Of a stretch of DNA of 64,000 nt, positions 8,161 to 15,951 are shown piece after piece. The notes below the pieces were generated by a model. The model was given only the letters and a program-made list of their open reading frames with translations. It made no database searches and was not told the DNA's origin. The stretch comes from JAVBMU01 sp031551755 (GTDB lineage: Bacteria > Actinomycetota > Actinomycetes > Actinomycetales > Cellulomonadaceae), in assembly GCA_031551755.1 (NCBI GenBank), contig JAVBNE010000069.1:3463-67462 (forward strand). Reading direction: 5' to 3'. The translations under genes and the position numbers were made by a program. Each line of letters begins with the position of its first letter. Within the stretch, counting starts at the first letter, position 1.

Positions 8161-8441
8161 GACCTGAAGAACGAAATCACAATGAGGATGATCAGGAGCA
8201 CGGGTAGCGCCGCAGCTCTCAAGGCGCGCTCGCGAACGGCGATGGCAAGTGCTGCGATGAGCAGCGGAAGTGCGCAGAATCGTCCGATTGCGTAGAGGCT
8301 GCTGTGACCCATCCTGTTCATCAGGAGACCAAAGAACGTTGCGACAACCCCGAACGACCCGAGGGCTTTCATGAGAGGCTTTAGATCGCGTCTCAAATTT
8401 TCGCTGACAACTGGGGAATCTCGGACTTTACCTTCCACCAT
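8157..8441 (-). CDS. Small membrane protein of the bacteriocin-like locus
   Basis: 94 residues if started at the ATG at 8441, which has AGGAG three bases upstream; an ATG at 8486 is also in frame. It has a hydrophilic N-terminal 25 residues (MVEGKVRDSPVVSENLRRDL), then three hydrophobic helices: about 28-45 (GSFGVVATFFGLLMN), 48-68 (YAIGRFCALPLLIAALAIAV) and 74-92 (AAALPVLLIILIVISFF). I do not recognise the family. It is coupled to the LysR-type HTH gene and lies 187 bp downstream of the ABC permease on the same strand. Small multi-span proteins in such loci are often immunity factors, but that role is only inferred here. Confidence 0.6.
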   Translation of the reverse strand: MVEGKVRDSPVVSENLRRDLKPLMKALGSFGVVATFFGLLMNRMGHSSLYAIGRFCALPLLIAALAIAVRERALRAAALPVLLIILIVISFFRS

Positions 8442-8627
8442 CAACTCCTGGGTATGGTCGCACTCGTGTCGTGCGACGAGCGACAAACACTCCGCGAGTG
8501 TCCCGGCACACCTCCATTTCAGCGCATCGGTTTCAGCGGACCACCAGAGCGATCATCGGTCCTCTTGACCCGAGTCACATGGGACCACTCCGCGAGCTCC
8601 CCCGACCTCTTCGGACGCGGGATCGTG

Positions 8628-9413
8628 TCAGACATCGGTGCGCGTAGTGCGGATGACACCTCCGATGAACGGGAGAACCACCCAGAACACGGTGGATGTT
8701 GCCAGACGGGCCCAGATGGGCAGGGACGATACACCCAGTAGCAGCGGCGCTGTCGCCGACGTGATGTCGATCCACGGGAGTACCTGGTGCAGGGACGGCA
8801 GGAGTCCACTGACCAGCGACATCGCGCTCGGGGCTACGTAGAAGACCACGATGGCCGCTGGGGTATTGGCGAGAAGGCTTCCGATCGCGATCCCCTGGGC
8901 CATCCCGATGACGATCACCAGGAGCGAGCCGGTGACCACGCCGATGTTGACGCTCACGTTCAATCCGGACCCGGTCGCCAGGGAGCTGAAGAGGTGGCCG
9001 AGGAGACCGAGGATGCAAACGCCGAGAAAGAGTCCGGCTCCGGTCAGCACGGCACTCGCGAGTTTTGCCAGGCTCACCCGGAGCCGTCGAGGTTCCAGGG
9101 AGAACGTGACCAACGCCGTTCGCTGAGACCATTCAGACGTCGCGGACAAGATTCCCACAACCGGAAGGAGGAGCCCGAGCGGCGCAACCGCGCCGACGAG
9201 CATCGTGCCGTACGACGGGTTACTCGACAGCAAGGCCGTTCCTGTCATGACAGTGCACGTGACAACCGCGATAGTGATCAGGAGCCATCGACCTGCCCTG
9301 GTGTCCAGCTGCTTACGTAGCTCAACATGCACCAAGCGCCCAAATGGAATGCCCGACCGTGCGCCAAAACTGGATTCAGCACTCAGTGCGGCTTGATACT
9401 GGGTCTCAGTCAT
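8628..9413 (-). CDS. ABC-2 type transporter permease
   Basis: 261-residue integral membrane subunit with six hydrophobic segments. An N-terminal amphipathic region (IPFGRLVHVELRKQLDTRAGRW) is typical of ABC-2 permeases that pair with a separate ATPase. TM segments lie near residues 45-62, 72-90, 118-140, 155-180, 185-205 and 232-250. Its ATG overlaps the stop of the ATPase gene (ATGA), so the two form one exporter. It probably exports or extrudes the peptide encoded at 12009, either for secretion or for self-protection; this is inferred from position and from the ABC transporters of leaderless-bacteriocin loci. Confidence 0.8.
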   Translation of the reverse strand: MTETQYQAALSAESSFGARSGIPFGRLVHVELRKQLDTRAGRWLLITIAVVTCTVMTGTALLSSNPSYGTMLVGAVAPLGLLLPVVGILSATSEWSQRTALVTFSLEPRRLRVSLAKLASAVLTGAGLFLGVCILGLLGHLFSSLATGSGLNVSVNIGVVTGSLLVIVIGMAQGIAIGSLLANTPAAIVVFYVAPSAMSLVSGLLPSLHQVLPWIDITSATAPLLLGVSSLPIWARLATSTVFWVVLPFIGGVIRTTRTDV

Positions 9414-10306
9414 ATCGCCACTCCTTCGCGTGAATCAGTCGCGGTGAGCTCAAGAAACAGTTCCTCCAGCCCACGAGACTCAGCTTCACGAAGCTCGATG
9501 AGTACGGCGCCCGTCGCGGACGCGATTCGACCGACGGTGACTGGTGCCGCCGGCACGGACAACACCCCATCGGGCAGCGACTCGGGCACAAGGCCCGCGG
9601 CTTCGAGCGAATCGGCGAACGCCGCACGATTCTCCGCCTTGACCAAGGTGCGTGCGCCCTGCAGAAGCTCGCCCTGAGTTCCCTGCATGATGACCCGACC
9701 CCGACCGATCACGACGATGTCGTCAGCAACTTTCTCGACTTCGTGCAGCAGATGAGAGGACAGCAACACCGTGCCGCCCTCCCCGGCGAAGGCGGCGAGC
9801 AGGTCACGCATCCAACGAATGCCGGCAGGGTCCAATCCGTTCGCTGGTTCATCAAGTATCAGGACCCGCGGATCGCCGATGAGTGCATGCGCGATGCCCA
9901 GACGCTGCCGCATCCCAAGGGACAGCGTTCCGACCCGACGGCGGGCCTCCTTCTCCGTCAGGCCCACAACATCAAGCATTGCTGATACTCGGCTCCGACC
10001 CACGCCGATCGTGAGCGCCGCCAATTCCAGGACCTCGCGCCCCGTCCGGCCGGCGTGCTGTGCGGAGGCATCCAAGAGCACCCCAACCAGACGCCCGGGG
10101 TTGGATAGTAGCCGGTACGGACCGCCTAAGACCTCGGCCTTTCCTGAGGTAGGTATCACGAGGCCACAGATGATTCGTAGGGTGGTGGACTTGCCTGCAC
10201 CGTTCGGTCCGAGAAACCCGGTGATGCGGCCTGGTCGGGCTGTGAACGACACGTCGTCGACAGCTAGGAAAGATCCGAACCTGCGACTCACATGGTCGGC
10301 AACGAT
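9410..10306 (-). CDS. ABC transporter ATP-binding protein
   Basis: About 298 residues from the ATG at 10306. It has Walker A GPNGAGKST near residue 33, signature LSLGMRQRLGIA, Walker B VLILDEPANGLDP and the switch His in LLSSHLLHE. The C-terminal 80 residues form the accessory region common to ABC-2 (BcrA/NatA-like) ATPases. Frame remains open upstream to 10432, but that stretch lacks any conserved sequence, so the start at MIVADHVSRRFG is preferred, though no strong ribosome binding site is seen. It is coupled to the permease. BcrA-type ATPases energise antibiotic and bacteriocin efflux, which fits the nearby bacteriocin-like gene. Confidence 0.88.
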   Translation of the reverse strand: MVADHVSRRFGSFLAVDDVSFTARPGRITGFLGPNGAGKSTTLRIICGLVIPTSGKAEVLGGPYRLLSNPGRLVGVLLDASAQHAGRTGREVLELAALTIGVGRSRVSAMLDVVGLTEKEARRRVGTLSLGMRQRLGIAHALIGDPRVLILDEPANGLDPAGIRWMRDLLAAFAGEGGTVLLSSHLLHEVEKVADDIVVIGRGRVIMQGTQGELLQGARTLVKAENRAAFADSLEAAGLVPESLPDGVLSVPAAPVTVGRIASATGAVLIELREAESRGLEELFLELTATDSREGVAI

Positions 10307-10536
10307 CATGCAGAGCATGCTAGCGGAACACTTTTCACATTTCCAACAATTTCTGAGCCTTCCGCCAATTTTCTGCAGGCTGGAATATTTCGAGAGTGGT
10401 GAAAGGATCTTGACCGCGAGCTCCCGAGTCACCTAGCGGATACGCCGCAACGGGTGCCGCCATAGCGTCGGTAGCGCGACCGTAGAACGGTGGGGTCTTG
10501 ACCCGGGTCTGCTGCGCGGATAGGTGACAGTTGGTC

Positions 10537-11433
10537 TCAGGCGGCGAGTGCGACCTGAGTGGTGTTGATCATCTCGTAGTCGGTGGGGTTGAGGTGGCCG
10601 CACCAGGAGTGGCGTCTTGTGGTGTTGTAGCGGGTGATCCAGCGGAAGACCGATCGTCGGCGTTCGCGGGTCCTGTCCCAGTGGTGGGCGCCTTGAAGGG
10701 TCTCACGCTTGAGTGCCGTGTTGAACGACTCGGCGAGTGCGTTGTCTGCGCTGGAGCCAACGGCACCCATGGACCGGGTGACGCCGAGCTGGTGGCAGAG
10801 GTCTGCTGTCGCTTTCGCGCTGTATTGGGCGCCGTGGTCGGTGTGAAAGATCGCTCCGGTCAGGCTGCCGCGCTCACGAGCGGCGGCAACGAGTGCGTCG
10901 GCGACCAGGTTGGTGCGCATGTGGTCGGCGATGGACCAGCCCACCAGGCGTCGGGAGTAGCAGTCGATCACGGTCGCCAGGTAGAGGAATCGGCCATCGC
11001 CGCAGGGTAGGTAGGTGATGTCACCGACGTACTTCATGTTCGGTGGGGGCGCGGTGAAGTCGCGGCCCACCAGGTCCAGAACCGGGCGGTGGTCAGGCGC
11101 GGGGATCGTCGTGCGTACCTTGCGGCGCAGACGAACCCCTTGCAGGCCGTCAGCGCGCATCACACGAGCGACCCGCTTGTGATTGACTCGCTGACCTTGC
11201 TTGGTGCCGTCGTTGAGTTCGGCCGTTACCCGCGGTACACCATAGGTCCGGTCGACGGCGTGAACCGCTCGGATCCGCGCAGCGAGTTCGCCATCGCTGG
11301 ACAAGCGGGCAGCGCGCCCGGCTGCGGCGGCGATCCACGCGTAGTACGACGATCGGGCGACCCCGATGACCTGGCACAACCGCTTCACCTCGAAGGTGTC
11401 AAAGTGGTCGGCAACGAACTGGAAGCGGTTCAC
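10537..11433 (-). CDS. IS3-family transposase OrfB
   Basis: 298 residues with an HTH_21 region (MNRFQFVADHFDTFEVKRLCQVIGVARSSYYAW) and an rve integrase core. Catalytic residues are visible: D in YVGDITYLP, D in FHTDHGAQY and E in NALAESFNTALK. It ends with the usual YNTTRRHS...NPTDYE block. Reading frame and length look intact, so the element may still be mobile. It overlaps orfA by four bases (ATGA), which allows coupled translation or frameshifted fusion. Confidence 0.92.
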   Translation of the reverse strand: MNRFQFVADHFDTFEVKRLCQVIGVARSSYYAWIAAAAGRAARLSSDGELAARIRAVHAVDRTYGVPRVTAELNDGTKQGQRVNHKRVARVMRADGLQGVRLRRKVRTTIPAPDHRPVLDLVGRDFTAPPPNMKYVGDITYLPCGDGRFLYLATVIDCYSRRLVGWSIADHMRTNLVADALVAAARERGSLTGAIFHTDHGAQYSAKATADLCHQLGVTRSMGAVGSSADNALAESFNTALKRETLQGAHHWDRTRERRRSVFRWITRYNTTRRHSWCGHLNPTDYEMINTTQVALAA

Positions 11434-11765
11434 CAGCGCGTCTCGCCCGCGAAATACTTCGCCGCCGCCCGCAAGATGTCCCGCTCGGTGTTCAGCTTGC
11501 GCCGATCAGCCTCCAGATCCGCGACCCTGGCCCGCAACCGCACCAACTCCTCAGCCGGAGTCTCAGGCCCGCGCACCGCGCCAGGTCGTCGGGACGCACG
11601 ACCGCGACCAGCGACCTCAACCCCAGCCGCCCGCAACCACACCCCCAACGTCGGCCCAGTGATCCCCAAATCCGACGCGATCCCACTCACCGTCGCACCC
11701 GGCGTCGACAGGTACAACTCCACAGCATCCCGACGAAACTCATCCGAAAACGTCCTACGCGCCAT
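11430..11765 (-). CDS. IS3-family transposase OrfA
   Basis: 111-residue HTH protein starting MARRTFSDEFRRDAVELYLSTPGATVSGIASDLGI, the typical IS3 OrfA DNA-binding N-terminus. A leucine-zipper-like coiled coil (EELVRLRARVADLEADRRKLNTERDILRAAAKYF) follows. An in-frame ATG at 11816 exists, but it would start in the terminal repeat region; the ATG at 11765 matches family length. Confidence 0.9.
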   Translation of the reverse strand: MARRTFSDEFRRDAVELYLSTPGATVSGIASDLGITGPTLGVWLRAAGVEVAGRGRASRRPGAVRGPETPAEELVRLRARVADLEADRRKLNTERDILRAAAKYFAGETRW

Positions 11766-11930
11766 GACCAGATCATCTCGCTTCCCCCAGGAACAACCTG
11801 GAATCAGCGTGTCCAACCCACGGGGTCAAGGCCCGGCCTAGCCGCCCGTTCGACATTCGATGCAGTCGAAAGTTTTGCCTGCGCTAAATAATTCCATCGG
11901 CACGAACTCTTCGCGCTTCCTGAAGACTCA

Positions 11931-11958
11931 TTGCTATACCTACCGTCCCGGATAGCTT
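11931..11958 (+). promoter_or_regulatory. Possible promoter of the bacteriocin gene
   Basis: TTGCTA (11931-11936) and TAGCTT (11953-11958, fits TANNNT) are spaced 16 bp apart, 50 bp before the start codon. The surrounding 11830-12008 region is AT-richer than its neighbours. This is a pattern match only. Confidence 0.35.
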
Positions 11959-12008
11959 GGATTTACAGGCCTTCCACTAGGCCATCAACCAAGAGTAGGG
12001 AGACGATC

Positions 12009-12182
12009 ATGTTGGGTTTCATCATTAAGGTCGCCGGGTACGCGTGGAAGTATGGCACCAAGGCCATCAAGGCAGTGACTGCGTGGATCAAGAACAACTG
12101 GTCGACGGTCAAGAAGTGGCTCGACCGCGGTCTTTCCGTGACCACGATCATTGAGCTGATCCTGAAGTCGCTCGGGCTCTGA
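12009..12182 (+). CDS. Putative leaderless class IId bacteriocin (lacticin Q / aureocin A53-like)
   Basis: 57-residue peptide with eight Lys, one Arg, one Asp and one Glu (net about +7) and four Trp, without a cleavable leader or Cys. The KYG-KA core (AWKYGTKAIKAV), the KKWLDRGLS segment and the C-terminal ILKSLGL align by eye with lacticin Q and aureocin A53 (AKYGSKAVQWA / LDWLNAG / KQILGIK). Those are leaderless four-helix pore-forming peptides secreted with their initiator formyl-Met. A good ribosome site, AGTAGGGAG, lies six bases before the ATG. A 17-bp hairpin directly follows the stop, and two bPH2 protein genes come next, as in known leaderless loci. Alternatives are an amphipathic toxin or PSM-like peptide. 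Homology is judged by eye only. Confidence 0.75.
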   Translation: MLGFIIKVAGYAWKYGTKAIKAVTAWIKNNWSTVKKWLDRGLSVTTIIELILKSLGL

Positions 12183-12195
12183 TCCGACCAGGTCG

Positions 12196-12240
12196 ATCAT
12201 GGTGCTCGAACCACGCATTCCGCGGTTCGAGCACCATGAT
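12196..12240 (+). terminator. Hairpin after the bacteriocin gene
   Basis: A perfect 17-bp stem (12196-12212 with 12224-12240) has an 11-base loop and no T run. It lies between the bacteriocin and the two bPH2 genes, so it can act as partial terminator or 3' stabiliser. It would give high peptide expression and lower expression of the downstream membrane proteins. Confidence 0.85.
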
Positions 12241-12301
12241 GGTAGGGTGCGAACCTGTTGGCACCCAGCTATTCGATCCTAGTCGAACTGGAGTCCTATC
12301 C

Positions 12302-12805
12302 ATGACCCCCTCCTCGACACAAAATGCATACCAGGGAACCCACCGTCTCGCCGCCTTAGGTGTCCGCTACTGGAACATACGTGCACTTCTCCTTGGGGCC
12401 GTGGTCTTCATCGTGTGTAGCGTGGCTCCGCTGCTGATTGACCTGGGCCGCTACTCGGGCGTTGCATGGGTCATCGCCGGACTGACCGTCCTGAGCGTGG
12501 TCATCGACGTGAGTTTCGTCAACGCGTTGAGATTTCGGAACAGCTCTTACACAGTCTCTGCAGAACATGTCTATATCGCGACGGGTCGAGTTGTGCGCAA
12601 GACTATCACGATCGACACTCGTCAGATATTAAATGTGGTGATTCGTCAAGGGCCCCTGCTGCGCAGCATGGGGCTCGCGAACGTGTGTTTCACCAATATT
12701 ATGGAATCTGACGCTCTCGGCCCGCTGCTCCTCGACGAGGCGGAGCGAGTCAGATCGGTCGTGCTGGGTTCGGTCGAGGAGCCCGCAGAGGTACGCGCCT
12801 CATGA
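12302..12805 (+). CDS. bPH2 (YdbS-like) membrane protein, bacteriocin locus
   Basis: 167 residues from the ATG at 12302 (GGAG eight bases upstream; an earlier in-frame ATG at 12236 falls in the hairpin). Two hydrophobic helices come first (about 29-48 and 53-75), then a bacterial PH-like domain: NSSYTVSAEHVYIATGRVVRKTITIDTRQILNVVIRQGPLLRSMGLANVCF. This is the characteristic bPH2/YdbS pattern of a two-helix hairpin plus a domain with the I-D-x-R-x-I-x-x-V motif. It overlaps the next gene by four bases. Such proteins accompany leaderless bacteriocins of Gram-positive bacteria and are implicated in secretion or immunity; the specific role here is inference. Confidence 0.8.
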   Translation: MTPSSTQNAYQGTHRLAALGVRYWNIRALLLGAVVFIVCSVAPLLIDLGRYSGVAWVIAGLTVLSVVIDVSFVNALRFRNSSYTVSAEHVYIATGRVVRKTITIDTRQILNVVIRQGPLLRSMGLANVCFTNIMESDALGPLLLDEAERVRSVVLGSVEEPAEVRAS

Positions 12806-14295
12806 ACGAGACTGCAGTCAGCTTTCGGAACGCCGGCAGACAGGTCGCTGCTGAGTACATGCAGGAGTCCCTCGCAGTAACGCTCAGCCTGGGCGCCGCG
12901 CTCATCTGGCTCAATAGACTAGAGGGTCCACTGCGCCTCGCGGCGATCACGCTCGCCGCGACTCTGCTCATACTGCGGCTCGCGGCTCCGCCCTACAAGT
13001 ACTTCACCACCGTGTACTCAGTCGATCACCTCGGTGCCACCATGCGACGTGGGTTGCTCATGCGTAAGACCGTAAGTGTCACGTGGAAATCGGTCACCGC
13101 AGTCAAGTCACAGTCGGCCTGGGCGCAGAAGCTTTTTGACGTCAGCACGGTCTCTTTCTCCCAGGGTGGAGAAAACGCCGAGAAGTTGACCTTCCACGGA
13201 GTGAACCAAGCGCGCCGACGCAGTCTTGAGGCGCGTGTCATCGCAGCGGGTGTTAGTTTGTCGGCCGATGCGCAATCGGAACCAGTTCGACCCGGGAGTA
13301 CATCCGAACTAAGTGGCCCGATTGGCTCAGATGATCTTCTCTACTCGATGCGTCCCTGGGATCTCGTTGTGGTCGGGTTGGTCCAAGGACAAGCGGTGAT
13401 GATTGCTCCGGCCGCGTTGTTGGCCGCTCGGGAGACTCTCGATGAACTGGGACTGTCGCGCCACTTTGACGGCTTCACTGCCCAGCTCGGAGAGGTGGGT
13501 TCACTATTGTTCCTGTTAGCGGTCGGGGCACTGTTAGGGATAGTCGGAACGATCGGTCGCTTCTACCGATTTCAGATCGGCAGGCGCACCGACGGGTCGC
13601 TCGAAGTGCACTACGGCTCCCTCAATATGACGCGCCGGGTGGTCCATCCAGAATCACTCGTCGGAGTCGCCGTCCGGCAAAATGCTGCGGAGGCGCTGTT
13701 AGGTCGTGTCCGGCTGGTGCTCCTTGCCCGGGACTCACGTGGCGGCGTGTCGAGCGATATTGCGTTTCCGTCTCTCAACGAAGCGTCGATCGCGGAGGTG
13801 CTTCAGCTCCATTTCCCTGCCTTCGCGGGATCCATTCGTTGGTCCACCACGAGCCGGGCAAGCAGAGCACTTCGTGGATTGCTTGCGACCGCGGCATTGA
13901 TTGGACTAGGCGTTGGGCTCGGTCTCGTATTGGACCGCGTGCTGCCTCGGATACTGGTTCTCGGCATCGTTGTCTCAACCCTTGTGGCACTTTACTTATT
14001 CGCACGATTGCTCACAGCAAGCCTCGACTCACCGGCGGCGGGGCTACTCAGAGGGCGAACATGCCTCGGGTCCGAGCGGCAGACGGTCGTCCACGCTGAC
14101 TCCGTCCATGGCTGGACTACTTTTGACGGTCCGACCGGAACACGGCAGGGTCGACACGTCTTCTCCACCGTGCACTACTTCGCAAGCCGACCGCGAAGAC
14201 TGTCAGCTCTCTTCGTGCAGCAAGGAGTCCTTGATCTGCTGGTACCCGGCCGATCGTTCAGGCTGGACTCGTCCACGGTCGGCAGCTCGACCTGA
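12802..14295 (+). CDS. bPH2 (YdbT-like) membrane protein, bacteriocin locus
   Basis: 497 residues with three repeats of a membrane hairpin plus PH-like domain. Helices lie around residues 28-48/52-70, 180-205/225-250 and 350-370/375-400. PH-like segments include YSVDHLGATMRRGLLMRKTVSV...VTAVKSQSAWAQKLFDVSTV and RTDGSLEVHYGSLNMTRRVV, with a third near 430-497 (ADSVHGWTTFDGPTGTR). The order YdbS-like then YdbT-like with overlapping codons is the standard pairing of this family. Together with the upstream partner it probably forms a membrane complex that exports or neutralises the peptide encoded at 12009. Confidence 0.8.
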   Translation: MNETAVSFRNAGRQVAAEYMQESLAVTLSLGAALIWLNRLEGPLRLAAITLAATLLILRLAAPPYKYFTTVYSVDHLGATMRRGLLMRKTVSVTWKSVTAVKSQSAWAQKLFDVSTVSFSQGGENAEKLTFHGVNQARRRSLEARVIAAGVSLSADAQSEPVRPGSTSELSGPIGSDDLLYSMRPWDLVVVGLVQGQAVMIAPAALLAARETLDELGLSRHFDGFTAQLGEVGSLLFLLAVGALLGIVGTIGRFYRFQIGRRTDGSLEVHYGSLNMTRRVVHPESLVGVAVRQNAAEALLGRVRLVLLARDSRGGVSSDIAFPSLNEASIAEVLQLHFPAFAGSIRWSTTSRASRALRGLLATAALIGLGVGLGLVLDRVLPRILVLGIVVSTLVALYLFARLLTASLDSPAAGLLRGRTCLGSERQTVVHADSVHGWTTFDGPTGTRQGRHVFSTVHYFASRPRRLSALFVQQGVLDLLVPGRSFRLDSSTVGSST

Positions 14296-14311
14296 ACGGT
14301 CCCCCGTTCAG
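14292..14311. terminator. Short bidirectional hairpin
   Basis: CTGAACGG (14292-14299) pairs with CCGTTCAG (14304-14311) across a 4-base loop. It overlaps the stop of the YdbT-like gene and lies between convergent genes, so it could end both transcripts. Confidence 0.5.
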
Positions 14312-14327
14312 TACCGTCCGGATCGCC

Positions 14328-14909
14328 TCAGTCGCCTGGGTACAGGTTGCGGAGCAGCACCAGCGTTGCGGCCTCGAACCGGCGACGGTCGGCGGGCGTC
14401 GGCAACGTCGCCGGGACGGCCGTGGTCAGCTGCAGGACGCCGATCCACAGGGCGTAGCCCTGAAGCGCACCGTCCGTGGCGGCCTCGTCTGACAGCCCCA
14501 TTCCACGCAGGCAGTCGGCCATGAATGTGACCCGCCGGACGGTGGCATGCTCCACCACGTCGGCGACTGCCGGGTCGCCCATCCGCCCCAAGAGATCGGT
14601 CTCCAAGCCGGCCCAGGTCTCGTCCTCGTAGACCAGGCCGAAGAGCGTTTCGAGTCGCACCTGCGGGTCGGTGATCGGCGACAACTGTGCGATCAACCTG
14701 TCGGTGCGAGCGAGCCACGCATCGAGAACGGCGATGAGAAGCGCCGACCGATCGGCGAAGTGCCAATAGAAACTGCCCTTCGTGGCACCGAGCCGACGCG
14801 CCAACGGCTCCACCGCAACGGCGCCCAGGCCGCCCTCGGTGGCGGCCTCAAGCGCGGCGTCCACCCAATCCTGAGCTGCCAGCCGGGAGGTTGACTTGTC
14901 GGGGACCAT
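14328..14909 (-). CDS. TetR family transcriptional regulator
   Basis: 193 residues. The N-terminal TetR DNA-binding domain reads WVDAALEAATEGGLGAVAVEPLARRLGATKGSFYWHFADRSALLIAVLDAW. The C-terminal ligand-binding half is helical (ETLFGLVYEDETWAGLETDLLGRMGD ... ALWIGVLQLTTAVP). It is transcribed divergently from the SRPBCC-DUF2867 gene, with 52 bp between the start codons. That gap is packed with CCGTACGG-type palindromes, so control of both genes through this site is likely. The inducer is unknown. Confidence 0.9.
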   Translation of the reverse strand: MVPDKSTSRLAAQDWVDAALEAATEGGLGAVAVEPLARRLGATKGSFYWHFADRSALLIAVLDAWLARTDRLIAQLSPITDPQVRLETLFGLVYEDETWAGLETDLLGRMGDPAVADVVEHATVRRVTFMADCLRGMGLSDEAATDGALQGYALWIGVLQLTTAVPATLPTPADRRRFEAATLVLLRNLYPGD

Positions 14910-14910
14910 G

Positions 14911-14957
14911 ACCGTACGCTACCGTACGGTCCGAACCATACGGTCCCGTACGGAGGT
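14911..14957. promoter_or_regulatory. Palindromic TetR operator region
   Basis: ACCGTACG at 14911 is followed by the perfect palindrome ACCGTACGGT at 14921-14930 and by CATACGGTCCCGTACGG at about 14937-14953. The three CGTACG/ATACGG half-site clusters sit in the short gap between the divergent TetR and DUF2867 genes, the usual place for a TetR operator. Confidence 0.65.
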
Positions 14958-14961
14958 CATT

Positions 14962-15942
14962 ATGGCCCTGAACATCCATCAGCGGTCCCTGCCGGTCACC
15001 TCAGCGAGGCTCGGGGAGATCCTCGAAACGCTGGCCGGCCCGGATGATGAGATCTGGCACTCCGATCTCGTCGAATCAATGATCCTCAGCGATGGGCTGA
15101 ACGTCGGCTCTCAAGGGGGTCACGGACCCGTTCGGTACCGCGTGGTCGAGCACGTACCGGGCCGGCTCGTGCGGTTCGAGTTCAAGCCGACTTTGCTCCG
15201 CGGCCACCACGCGATGGAAGTCGTCGACGAGCCCGGAGGCGAGCGGGCGACCTTGCGGCACACCATCGACGCCGAGTTGAGCCTCGCCGGCCGGGTCGTC
15301 TGGCCATTGGTCCGGCGGATTCACGACGGCGCATTGGAAGACATGCTCGACCACGTAGAGCGCTCAACTGCCGGCATTGCGCATCGGCAGCAGCCAACCG
15401 CGCGCTGGGTGCGGCGGTTCGCCGCGATGGGTCACCGGCGAGTGGTCAAGGAGGGCCCGACCGATTTCGGCCCTCTCCAGCGCAACTCCCTGGGTCGAAT
15501 CGATGCGGTCGACTGCTGGGTCACTCCTCTCGCCCCGCTGGACACGACCGATCCGGTCGACTGGGCGGCCGCCGTCCTGGGCCGTCCCGTGCCCGGGGTC
15601 AGAGCCCTTATGCGGTTGCGCGATGCGCTCGTGCGGCCCTTCGGCCTCCGCACCGTGCCCTCCGATCAGCCCAAGACAGGCTTCCCGCTGCTCGCCGCAT
15701 CCCCCGACGAAGCGCTACTCGGCCTCGACGACAAACACCTGTCGTTCCGGGTCGGTATCCGAGTGGTCGAGCACCAGGCACGTGTCATCACCTCCGTGCA
15801 GATCCACAACCGCCTCGGGCGCGCCTATTGGGCGATCGTACGGTTCTTCCACCCGCGCGTCGTACGCAAGATGGTGGCGACGACGCCGGATCCGCTGCTC
15901 GGCGACGCCCGATCTCGCCTGTCTCCACATCGGCCCGGCTAG
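14962..15942 (+). CDS. SRPBCC-DUF2867 two-domain protein
   Basis: 326 residues from the ATG at 14962, preceded by GGAGG at 14952. The first about 150 residues resemble an SRPBCC lipid/hydrophobe-binding domain (IWHSDLVESMILSDGLNVGSQGGHGPVRYRVVEHVPGRLVRFEF). The rest is DUF2867: NSLGRIDAVDCWVTPL, RALMRLRDALVRPFGLRTV, LLGLDDKHLSFRVGIRVVEHQ and HNRLGRAYWAIVRFFHPRVV. Its biochemical role is unknown. It is divergent from TetR and 9 bp before the MFS permease, suggesting a small TetR-controlled operon for handling or exporting a hydrophobic compound (inference). Confidence 0.8.
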   Translation: MALNIHQRSLPVTSARLGEILETLAGPDDEIWHSDLVESMILSDGLNVGSQGGHGPVRYRVVEHVPGRLVRFEFKPTLLRGHHAMEVVDEPGGERATLRHTIDAELSLAGRVVWPLVRRIHDGALEDMLDHVERSTAGIAHRQQPTARWVRRFAAMGHRRVVKEGPTDFGPLQRNSLGRIDAVDCWVTPLAPLDTTDPVDWAAAVLGRPVPGVRALMRLRDALVRPFGLRTVPSDQPKTGFPLLAASPDEALLGLDDKHLSFRVGIRVVEHQARVITSVQIHNRLGRAYWAIVRFFHPRVVRKMVATTPDPLLGDARSRLSPHRPG

Positions 15943-15951
15943 GCTGCCGGG

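Larger units (their letters stand above)
10498..11829 (-). mobile_element. IS3-family insertion sequence
   Basis: About 1.33 kb containing orfA and orfB on the minus strand. The ends read TTGACCC(C)GGG inward on the left from 10498 and TTGACCCCGTGGGTTGGAC on the right from 11829, an imperfect terminal inverted repeat. I could not find a clean target duplication, so the ends may be off by a few bases. It lies between the ABC exporter and the bacteriocin gene and so separates the two halves of that locus. Confidence 0.85.

Noticed and set aside
9245..9265. GTGCACGTGACA as a parS-like site
   Set aside because: Only the central CACGTG is shared; the TTTC/GAAA arms are missing.
12009..12182. Holin or toxin-antitoxin toxin as an alternative for the small peptide
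   Set aside because: Considered, but the KYG-KA and C-terminal pattern together with adjacent bPH2 genes fit a leaderless bacteriocin better; there is no antitoxin-like partner.
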